Shown piece by piece: positions 1-7,700 of a stretch of DNA of 7,982 bases. The stretch spans positions 1-7,982 of the forward strand of contig JAFLZI010000019.1 in the NCBI GenBank assembly GCA_029785625.1, in the 5' to 3' direction. Within the stretch, counting starts at the first letter, position 1. Each line of letters starts with the position of its first letter. The position numbers and the translations under genes are program-made. Under the pieces are notes generated by a model. That model was given only the letters and a program-made list of their open reading frames with translations. It did no database searches and was not told where the DNA came from. Source of the DNA: Nitrososphaerota archaeon (GTDB lineage: Archaea > Thermoproteota > Nitrososphaeria > Nitrososphaerales > UBA183).

Positions 1-131
1 ATCCCCGGGGCCTCCATCAGCTTCTTGAGGACCCCGACCATCGCCTTCAGGAGGTCATACCCCCTGAACGAGGCTTCAGCCGTGGGTAGCTTACTCGGGT
101 TCCCCGGCCAGGGCTTCGGCTTCTCTCTCAA
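1..131 (-). CDS. Possible partial unrecognised ORF downstream of the UPF0175 gene
   Basis: A reading frame stays open from a TTG at 131-129 to the window edge (43 codons), overlapping the end of the UPF0175 gene in another frame. Its predicted segment includes FRGYDLLKAMVGVLKKLMEA, an amphipathic Leu/Lys-rich helix. Most codons end in G or C, as in the real genes here. A later start, ATG at 41-39 with a weak AAGG upstream, is also possible and would leave a 49-base gap. UPF0175 antitoxins are often followed by a toxin gene, commonly a PIN-like DUF3368 protein, and this position fits. The visible residues do not resemble the usual PIN start with its early Asp motif. I do not recognise the product. 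It may be chance open frame, since only about 130 bases are visible. Confidence 0.33.
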   Translation of the reverse strand, partial: MREKPKPWPGNPSKLPTAEASFRGYDLLKAMVGVLKKLMEAPG

Positions 132-405
132 GCTCGGAAGCCGTCGCTCCGACGGTCTGCACCCTCCTCTCTTCCAGGACCTCCATGAACTCCCTCAACG
201 ACAGCCCCGCCCCCTGAGATGCCTTCCATAGCGACACCCTCCCCTTTTGGAACAGGCCCACCGCCCTGTCCACCTTCCATTCGCGGATGCCCGCGTCCAG
301 GAGGCGCCTGGCCACCGCCGACCTGTCGCTCCGCTCCACTCTGGCTATCTCTTCGAGCTGCTTCAGCTTCTCCTTCTCGACTTTCACTGAGAGGACCTCG
401 GACAT
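91..405 (-). CDS. UPF0175 family protein, probable antitoxin / small DNA-binding regulator
   Basis: This 104-residue protein starts at ATG 405-403 and stops at TAA 93-91. Residues 1-45 look like a ribbon-helix-helix-type start: a short beta strand (VLSVKVEKEKL) followed by two helices ending in SAVARRLLDAGIREW. Residues 46-82 contain the UPF0175 core, with the pattern A-x2-L-F-x-K-G-x-V-S-L-W-x-A-S-x2-A-G-L-S-L-x-E-F-x2-V-L, a small helix-turn-helix. The tail (residues 83-104) is Ala/Glu-rich and probably helical. The length is slightly more than the usual 80-90. UPF0175 proteins are widespread in archaea and are mostly read as antitoxins of type II systems paired with PIN-like toxins. That role is inferred here because no toxin is recognisable in the visible sequence. 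A TATA box lies about 27 bases upstream and there is no Shine-Dalgarno sequence, so the mRNA is probably leaderless, which supports this ATG. Confidence 0.85.
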   Translation of the reverse strand: MSEVLSVKVEKEKLKQLEEIARVERSDRSAVARRLLDAGIREWKVDRAVGLFQKGRVSLWKASQGAGLSLREFMEVLEERRVQTVGATASELEREAEALAGEPE

Positions 406-413
406 GGTCTACA

Positions 414-429
414 ATACATCACGGTGTAT
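414..429. promoter_or_regulatory. Candidate operator: inverted repeat ATACA-N6-TGTAT
   Basis: Two perfect 5-base arms (ATACA at 414-418 and TGTAT at 425-429) are separated by six bases. They lie between the ATG and the TATA box of the UPF0175 gene and overlap the box edge. A repressor bound here would block transcription start, which suits antitoxin autoregulation. The arms are short, so chance is a real alternative. Confidence 0.3.
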
Positions 430-436
430 ACTTAAG
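427..436 (-). promoter_or_regulatory. TATA-like promoter of the UPF0175 gene (leaderless)
   Basis: Read on the minus strand, the element is CTTAAGTATA in otherwise GC-rich DNA. Its centre is about 27 bases before the A of the ATG at 405. That is the usual distance from an archaeal TATA box to the transcription start, so transcription probably begins at or next to the start codon. No clear A-rich BRE precedes it; the bases just upstream are GGAGC. The CCTTAAG core recurs upstream of the 1431-511 regulator. Confidence 0.65.
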
Positions 437-510
437 GCTCCGGCCAGGATATCCGCGCCACGCCTTCGACCCCGGACCGCCGCGGCGCTACGGGCCCGGG
501 GGCGACTCTC

Positions 511-1431
511 CTACCCCGAGCCCCTCAGCTTGGAGGCGATCACCTGGTCTATGGGGTCATAGAGCTCCAGCCTCTCGTCGATGATGCTGGCCTTCGCCTC
601 CTTCACGCCGCGTATCGCCTTCACCTCTCTCTCCGCCCCTTCTGCGGCAGCGAGGTTAGGGAGGTAGATGGCGTAGACGCTGTACCTGGCCCACACCCCG
701 GCGTAGAACAGGTCGTCGTCCAGGGCCTTCACTATCTCCCTGTCCACGGCCGACCGGTCTGCCCCCTGCTCGTATTGCACTACGACGTTCGCCTCCAGGC
801 CTCCGCTGACAGCCCTCGTCTCGTGCAGCGCCATGGTGAACACAGCCATCCCAGCGACCATCCTGTCCAGCCGCCTCTTGACCGTCTTCGCCGACAGCGC
901 CGTCTTCCGCGCCAGCTCGTCATAGGACTGCGACGCGTCAGGTCTCAGGGCCGCGAGTATCTCCCAGTCTGCCCGCTTGAGCTCGAGGTCGCACGGAGGG
1001 AAGACCACCTCGGTGAACACCGTCTCTGTCGCCCCTGCCATCTCCTTCACGAGCCTAATCTTCCTCTCCAGGGACTCCCCTCCCTCGTGGAAGAACACCA
1101 GTCCGATCATCCCGTCGAGGTGGGTCGCGACCAGCTGCATCCCCTCCACGAGGGCGAGCCTCCTCGCGAGCTTGGGCCTCGATGTCTCCCGAGGGGCGTG
1201 CATCCCGAGCGCAGCGACCTGCAGCCCGAGGATCCCCGGGTTCGGCTGCGCAACCACCCCGTTCAGTATCCCTGTCTCGAACATCCTCCGCATCCTGTTG
1301 CGGACGGTCTCCCCTGTCACCCCCAGCTGCTTCGAAATGATCTTGATGTTGGGGCGGACCTCGGGCCTGAAGGGGGCGGTCATATGGCCCTGGAGGAACC
1401 AGCGCAGGATGCCGATATCAATCCTGTCCAA
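511..1431 (-). CDS. Duplicated Lrp/AsnC-type transcriptional regulator (HTH-RAM-HTH-RAM)
   Basis: This is a 306-residue cytoplasmic regulator, about twice the usual 150 residues of an Lrp/AsnC protein. Residues 1-64 form a first winged helix: an AsnC-like start (MDRIDIGILRWFL), then an HTH with the segment SKQLGVTGETVRNRMRRM and the wing ETGILNGVV. Residues 68-146 are an alternating strand/helix region like a RAM effector domain. Residues 150-200 are a second HTH, with YDELARKTALSAKTVKRRLD. Residues 210-290 are a second RAM-like domain. This architecture suggests an intramolecular dimer that binds DNA and perhaps a small ligand. The ligand is unknown. It does not look like the NirD/NirL (AhbA/B) haem-pathway relatives, though I could not test this. 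The start is TTG at 1431-1429. The only upstream limit is an in-frame TGA at 1452-1450, with no other start between, and the HTH begins at once. The stop is TAG at 513-511. It is divergent from the giant surface-protein gene, so a regulatory link is plausible but unproven. Confidence 0.85.
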   Translation of the reverse strand: MDRIDIGILRWFLQGHMTAPFRPEVRPNIKIISKQLGVTGETVRNRMRRMFETGILNGVVAQPNPGILGLQVAALGMHAPRETSRPKLARRLALVEGMQLVATHLDGMIGLVFFHEGGESLERKIRLVKEMAGATETVFTEVVFPPCDLELKRADWEILAALRPDASQSYDELARKTALSAKTVKRRLDRMVAGMAVFTMALHETRAVSGGLEANVVVQYEQGADRSAVDREIVKALDDDLFYAGVWARYSVYAIYLPNLAAAEGAEREVKAIRGVKEAKASIIDERLELYDPIDQVIASKLRGSG

Positions 1432-1462
1432 ATAGCGAAACGGAACCTGTCAGGCTGCACAC

Positions 1463-1468
1463 CTTAAG
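1463..1468 (-). promoter_or_regulatory. Probable promoter element (CTTAAG) of the duplicated Lrp gene
   Basis: Minus-strand reading gives GACCCTTAAGG, centred about 34 bases before the TTG start at 1431. If transcription starts about 26 bases downstream of the box, the 5' leader would be only about 8 bases. The element matches GAGCCTTAAGT before the UPF0175 gene at nine of ten positions over the GA-C-CCTTAAG stretch. That shared match is the main support. Confidence 0.4.
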
Positions 1469-1507
1469 GGTCTTCTTGTCCTCTTTTCCAAGGGCGGTTC
1501 CACTCGG

Positions 1508-1520
1508 ACATATTACATGT
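1508..1520. promoter_or_regulatory. Candidate Lrp-type operator or TATA element in the divergent region
   Basis: ACATATTACATGT is a 13-base pseudo-palindrome with perfect ACAT/ATGT arms; five of six pairs match around the central T. It is the most AT-rich patch between the divergent regulator and the surface-protein gene. Archaeal Lrp-family sites are often about 13 bases with an AT-rich centre, so autoregulation and joint control are possible. The same patch could instead be the TATA region for the plus-strand gene, which would then have a leader of about 100 bases or more. Confidence 0.3.
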
Positions 1521-1591
1521 GCAATCCCCAGCGAGCCGGTTTGTTCATGGGCGCGCAGGCCGAGAGAGCGCTTGACTCGAGTGCCCGCTCC

Positions 1592-1596
1592 GGAGG
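1592..1596 (+). promoter_or_regulatory. Shine-Dalgarno-like GGAGG upstream of the giant gene
   Basis: GGAGG is the strongest ribosome-binding match before the surface-protein gene. It lies 3 bases before an in-frame GTG (1600) and 9 bases before an in-frame TTG (1606). Using TTG 1606 would add 20 residues, including a Cys and several Arg, before the signal peptide. The ATG at 1666 has only a weak AGGT (1653-1656) with a 9-base spacer, and the ATG at 1645 has AGGAGA about 18 bases away. The true start therefore remains open among 1606, 1645 and 1666. An in-frame TGA at 1573-1575 closes the frame upstream. Confidence 0.4.
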
Positions 1597-1665
1597 ACCG
1601 TGCCGTTGCGGGGAGTCCGCAGGAGATCTTGCTTCGCTTCCGCCATGCATCAAGGTCGAAGCCTG

Positions 1666-1770
1666 ATGAGGCCTCGGCGCGCTCCCTCTGTATCTCTGGC
1701 GTTGTTCCTGCTTGCATTGCTGCTCTTCGGCGCCGCGGCCCAGCTGCCTGTCGCCCATTCATTGAGCGCC
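1666..1770 (+). other. Signal peptide of the giant protein
   Basis: The coded segment has three Arg within its first five residues, a 16-residue hydrophobic stretch (SLALFLLALLLFGAAA, residues 10-25) and small residues suited to signal peptidase after AAA (residue 25) or after HSLSA (residue 35). No lipobox Cys is present, so lipoprotein processing is unlikely. This targets the protein to the Sec pathway. Confidence 0.85.
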
Positions 1771-4700
1771 GCAACGTCCATACCTGTTGGGACTGCCCCG
1801 AAGGGGATTGCCTACGACTCGGGCACAGGCGAAGTGTTCGTTCCCAATGAGGGATCGAACACAGTCTCCGTAGTGCCTGCCGTGGTTTCAACCACGACCT
1901 CCGTCTACTGCTATCCCTCGTCAGTGGGAGTCGGCTCGTCCGCCTCCTGCACGGCGACCGTGGCGGGCTCTACTCCGACCTCACAGGTGACGTTCTCGTC
2001 GAGCGGCAGCGGGTCTTTCTCGTCGACCACCTGTCAGCTCTCTTCGGGCAGCTGCGGGGTCACCTTCACCCCGTCCGTCACCGGGTCGCAGACCATAACC
2101 GCAACCTACGGCGGGGATTCCAACAACGGTCCCAGCAGCGGGACCGCTACGGTCGCCGGCATATCCATCGTCGCCAGCACCGCGAACGCCGACCCGTCAT
2201 CGGCGTCAAACGATAGGAAGGTCGTCTTCGGCAGCGGCCTCTGGTGGGTCTTCTGGGCAGACGGCGGCGGTGTCGAGTACGCTACGTCCTCCGACGGGGC
2301 CACGTGGAGCGCGAAGACAACTGTCCCCTCGACCACAGGATTCGCGTCCACCTCGGGCTCGAACGGCGTCAGCGTATGGCTCAGCGGGACAACTGTCTCG
2401 CTCGTGATGGCCGAGAACGGCCTCTCCAGCTTCACCTTCGAACAGGGGGCTCTCAGCTCCGGCGGCACAATAACCTGGGGCTCGCAGAGCGTTGTGGGTA
2501 CGGCATACCCGACCTGCTCGTCAGGTTCCTGCGTTGGCTCTGTGTCCGTAGTCGCAGACAGCTCTGGGAACATATGGGTCGCGGTCTCGACCCTTGACAC
2601 CTCGGGAGGCTTCTCTTTCCCGACGTTCGAGACCTTCGAATACACCTCAAGCTGGGCCGCCGTCTCCCCTGTGGGCGGCCCGTTCCAGACGTCACCTGTG
2701 GCGAGCCCGACGCTTCTCGTCTCTCTCGTGAGCCTCAGCTCAGGTCAGGTGGGGATCTTGTACACCGCGAACGGCGGGAGCTCCAACCCGGCCGTCATAG
2801 ACGTCTCCATCTACTCCTCGGGTTCGTGGAGCACCATCGTCCCCACCCAGAACAGCTACTACTCCTTCTCGGCCGTAGGTTATGGAAGCACCGTGTACGT
2901 CGCAGGCATAGAGAGCGGAGCAAGCTTCACGGAGCCACTCTACTTCTGGACCTACGCCCTGGGGCAGAGTTCGCCCATCGGCACCGAGGTCTCTCTCGAT
3001 TCATGCTCGGCCACCTCGAGCGAGTGCGGGACTGCTTCCATCGCGCTCGCCTCGGGAACCCTGGTGGTGGCCTACGGCCTAGGCGGCGTCAGCCCGCCGA
3101 ACCTGTACTATCAGTACAGCACGAACCTCGGGTCCTCGTGGAGCGCGGTGCAGACCATGGACACCTACGACACGACTACCCTTCAGAGCATCTCGGCCCA
3201 GTATGACTCTTCCACGAACTCGGTCGGCGTGATCTGGGGTGATTACGTGAGCGCAAATTTCAACCTCCGCTTCGCCGAAGTCACGGTCCCTGCCCCCGCC
3301 CAGGTCACCGTATCTCTCACCCTGAACGCAGACTCTTCCAGCACGGCAGTCTCTGCCACCAACTACTTCACCGTGTCCTACACCTCGGGAGGAAGCGCCC
3401 AGACCGCTCAGTACACCGGGACCCCGCTATCCTTCCAGGCCGACGCGAACACCAACGTCGAGGTCTCAGCGACCACCTCCGCCTCCTCCTCGACCGAACA
3501 GTGGTGCCTTTCGTTTTCAGCCTCCGCCTGCCAGACCACCACCTTCAGCACCGGTTCATCCGGCGCCACCGCGACCTACTACTACTACGACCTCCTGACA
3601 GAGCCCGTCTCGTATTCCCTCCTCGGCGGGGGCTCCTACGTGCCTCCCTCGCCCCCCCAGTCTCCGCATCTGTCCTACGCCACAGCCCCGAGCGCCGCGG
3701 GCTCCGGCGACTCCCCGCTCGTAGAGGGCTCCCCGGGGGTCAGCGGCCTGGTGCTCCCCAACACCCCTGCCATCGACTTCTACATACTGAAGGGGACAAC
3801 CGCGACCGTCAACGAGTACCTCGGAGGCGCGGGGACCGGCGAGCAGTGGGCCCTGTCTTCCAACACCGCCACTTTCTCGACGGTGAACATGGTCCCGGTG
3901 GGCCGGTGGGTCGTCACCTCCGCCAACCAAATCGACGACCCCATGAACTTCCAGCACCAGTACCAGGTCACATTCGCCTCTAACCCGTCCTCAAGCGGAT
4001 CCACCGCCCCCTCGGGCACCTCCGTCTGGGAGGACGCCGGCTCCCCCGGTATATCGATCGCCGCCACCGCCAACCCTGGTTACACTTTCTCGAGCTGGAG
4101 CTCTTCGACCGGCTCCATCACCTTCTCGAGCGGCTCGTCGTCGTCGACCACCGCGTCAATCGGCGGGACAGGGACGATCACCGCGAACTTCGCCTCCTCC
4201 GCCCCTTCCCAGACGCAGGTCTCGATCACCCTGACACCCGACTCCTCGGGGAGCTCAGCCCTCAGCGCGTCCAATTACTTCACCGTCTCGTACACATCCG
4301 GGGGGGCTCCGGCTACGGCAGACTACACCGGCTCGCCTCTTCTGCTTACTGTCGACGTGTCGACCACCGTTACGATCTCCGCCGCTACCTCTGGTTCAAA
4401 CCAAGGCGAGATGTGGTGCCTGACCGGCCCCGCCGCCTTCGGGAACGTCTGTGGAGACGGCGCCACGATATCCGTGGGGGCGAGCCCGGCATCGGCGAGC
4501 TACTACTACTATGACCTCATCGGCGAGCCCGCGGCGTACGCGGTCGTCGACGGAGGTTCCCCTTCTGCCCCTTCGGTCACCTACGTCACCGCGCCCTCGG
4601 TCTTCACCTACGGAACCTCCCCTCCTGCCAGCGACTCCCCTCTCTCCGTTACGTCAGTGCTTCCGGTCTACAACCCCATGGGAGCGCCCCCCATCGTATA

Positions 4701-7700
4701 CGCCCTCAGGGGCACCACGGTGTCGGTCCCTGACGTCATCGCAGGGGGGGCTGGCGAGCAGTGGATGGTGGTCTCCTCGACCGCGACCGTCTCCGGCGGC
4801 GCTGCGACATGGACGGCAGGTGGAGCGAACCCTGTCGACGTCCCCATCAACTACTATCATCAGTATCAGATCACCTTCGCGTCGAACCCAGGCGCAGGAG
4901 GGACGACCACCCCGTCCGGGACTTCGGTCTGGGAGGACGCCGCGTCTCTCCCGATCACCGCCACCGCCAGCACAGGGTACGCCTTCAACGCCTGGAGTTC
5001 GTCCTCCGGCTCCATCACCTTCGCAAGCTCGTCCTCGGCGTCGACCACGGCCACAATCGGAGCGTCCGGGACGATAACCGCCGACTTCGGGCTCCCGTCG
5101 ATAGCGCTCAACCCGACGTCAGGACCAGTTGGCACCACCACCCAGGTCACTGGGAGCGGCTTCCCTGCCAGCACCCAGTTCAACATTTGCGCCAGCACGA
5201 GCTCCTCCGCATGCGTGGGACCGTTCCCCTCTGGGACCGCGAACAGCGACGGGAGCGGCGCGGTCGCTTCATGCACCACCACTCCTCCGGGCGGGACGAT
5301 GACCCCCTGCACCATAACCTTCCCCGCCGGCACCGCCGTGGGGACATACTACGTCGTCCTTCTCTCGACGTTAGGGCCCGTCCTCGCCTACGCCCAGTTC
5401 ACCGTGACATCCGGGGCCGTCACTTTCACCGAGACGGGCCTCCCTGCCAGCACGAGCTGGGGGGTGACCTTCAACAGCGTCCCTCTGACGTCGACCGGGA
5501 CCTCGCTGACCACCGGGGCCCTTTCGGTGGGGTCTTACTCATGGTCAGTCCCGGCCGTGGCATGCGGGACCGGGTGCCGCTACGTTCCGTCTCCCGGGAG
5601 CGGGTCGACCACAGTCCCGGCAGGGTCTGCGGTCAGCATCGTGTTCACCAAGGAGTACTCCCTCTCGATGAGCTACTCTATCAGCGTCGACGGGGCTCCG
5701 GCTTCCCTCCCTGCCGGCTTCACGGCCCCCACCCTGAGCTACACCTCCGACGGCTCCCCGGCGACGGCTGCGCTGACCACCGCCGCAGCGCCCTTCTGGG
5801 TCGACTCCGGGACCACCTGGTCTGTCACCAACCCGCTCGCCGGCTCAGGGAGCACGGAGCGGTTCTACACCGGGGCCCCGTCAGGCTCGTCCAGCGCCTC
5901 GACGGCCGTGGTTGTCTCCTACTTCGAGCAATGGTACACCACCCTCAGCCTCCTGCCGGCAGGGTCGAGCGCCCCCATCGCCTCACCCAACTGCTTCACG
6001 GTCTCCTACACAAGCCTGGGGGTCTCCGGCCAGACGCAGCAGCAGTGCTCGCAGACCCTCAGCGAGTGGATGGACGCAGGGAGCGGTGCGGGCGGCCTCT
6101 CAATCCCCGGCAAGTCGAGCGGCTCGACCTCGTCTGAGGAGTGGTGCATCGATGCGACATGCGCGGCCGTGGGGATCACCGTCCAGGGGTCACAGCTGAC
6201 CCCGACCCTGTATTACTACGACCTCCTCCTACAGACTGTCCAGTATTCGATCACTGGCGCCCCCCCGAGCTCCCCGGTCGTCCTCGACTACGCCACCATC
6301 CCCGCGAGCGGGAGCGTCAACGGGAACTCGGCGTCCGCGGTCGTCGACCTGACCTCGTCTCCTCAGTCGATATGGGCCCTGAGGGGGACCTCGGCAACCG
6401 CGCCGGTCTCGATAGCGGGTGCAACCGGCATAAGGTGGCTCGTCCACACCTCTGCGACGATATCCAACGGCCAGGTCGTCTGGACCATCGGCGCGGCCAA
6501 CGCCGTCGACAACCCGGTCTACTACTATGAGCAGTTCGCGCTCACCCTGAGCTACTCGGTCTCCGATGGCGGGTCCCCGACCGCCCCGGCCTTCACCGCC
6601 GGGAACCTAACCGGCACGTCGACGGTCACCCTCCCTCTCTCCCCGACCACGAAGCTGGCCTGGTTCAACTCAGGCGCGAGCTACACCGTGACCGACCCGC
6701 TGACCGGCTCCACGTCGACGGAGAGGTGGTACGCCCTCTCCAGCTCGGGCACGGTGGCGTCCCCGGCGACCATCAGCGTCGTCTACTACCACCAGTACTT
6801 GTTGGACTTCGTCACCAGCGGGAGCGGGACGATCACCCTCAACGGGGACCGCTGGGAGAACGCCAGCGTCCAAGTGGATATAGCGGCCACCCCCGCGGCC
6901 CCCTCGGACTTCCTGACCTGGGTCTCCAACACCTCCTCCATAGTCTTCGGGGACCAGTACGCCTCCACCACCTGGCTGTACGTCAGCGGCCCCGCGCTCG
7001 TGACCGGAGAGTTCGGCCTGCCCTCGCTGGCTGCCAGTCCATCCTTCGGCCCGGCCGGAACCTCGGTGACGCTCACTGGGGTCAACTACACCAGCGAGGC
7101 CACCTACAATTACTGCTTCGAGCCCGGGGTGACGTCCTCTCCGGCGGTCTGCTCCTCGACAGCCCAGTTCAGGGTCAGCTTCGTGACGGGCACCGGCTAC
7201 ATCCCTCCGGGGACCGCCATCACGATCCCCCAGGGCGCCTCCACCGGGCTCATTGTCGTTAGCGGCGCCGCCTCCGGCGCCGTCGTGGCCTCGGCCCTCT
7301 TCACCGTGACCACCCCCTCGATCACGACGAGCCCGTCGTCGGGCGCAGCAGGGACCTCCTTCGCCGTCGGCGGCACGGGGCTGGCGCCGGACACGGAGTA
7401 CAACACCTGCATCGCCTTCGGGGCCTCGGGGCCGCCGACCCAGGCGTGCCAGGCGTACATCTACGCGATAGGGGGCCAGAGCGGCAGCTCGCCAGCCCTG
7501 TCCACAGTCGAAGTCTTCGACCCAGCGACCAACGCCTGGTCGACCGTGGCCAGCCTCCCAGAAGCCGTGACCAACGCGACCGCCTTCAGCGTGGGGGGTA
7601 TGATCTACGTGGTCGGAGGGGTCGACTCCGCCGGGTCTCCCGTCTCCGTGACCCAAGTCTACGACCCTGCCACCAATTCCTGGTCGACGGGCCCTGCCTA

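Noticed and set aside
406..510. GC-rich palindromes (for example around 478-487 and 492-501) between the two minus-strand genes, considered as a terminator.
   Set aside because: There is no T-rich tract on the minus strand after them, which archaeal terminators normally need.
775..1467. A plus-strand frame of 230 residues opposite the duplicated Lrp gene.
   Set aside because: The product is Leu/Pro/Arg/His-rich without a fold pattern, while the minus strand shows two clear HTH-RAM units.
1517..1666. A 49-codon plus-strand frame beginning at ATG 1517 and ending in TGATG overlapping the ATG at 1666, which would suit translational coupling.
   Set aside because: Its codons are not biased to C/G at the third position like the real genes, it has no Shine-Dalgarno sequence or suitably placed TATA box, and the product resembles nothing I know. 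The overlap is probably chance.
1432..1891. Minus-strand frame continuing from the Lrp start into the giant gene's signal-peptide region.
   Set aside because: It overlaps the signal peptide and regulator promoter, its product is Arg/Ser/Gln-rich without domains, and the regulator has its own in-frame stop at 1452-1450.
2106..2645. A minus-strand frame of 179 residues opposite the Asp-box propeller.
   Set aside because: It is a shadow of the coding strand; no start signal and no recognisable family.
2161..3288. An active sialidase.
   Set aside because: Asp-box patterns are present but the catalytic Arg triad is not evident; only two Arg occur in the segment.
4129..4146. Short TCG run in a Ser-rich stretch, considered as a microsatellite.
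   Set aside because: Only a few units; explained by serine codons in the C1 module.
4761..6137. A long plus-strand frame (458 residues) within the giant gene.
   Set aside because: It is a +1 shadow. The product is Arg/His/Pro-rich with no domain pattern, while the main frame shows clear repeats and domains over the same bases.
6670..7656. A minus-strand frame of 328 residues.
   Set aside because: It is an antisense shadow of the GC-rich giant gene: Gly/Arg/Asp-rich low-complexity product, no domain, and it lies across TIG and kelch coding sequence.
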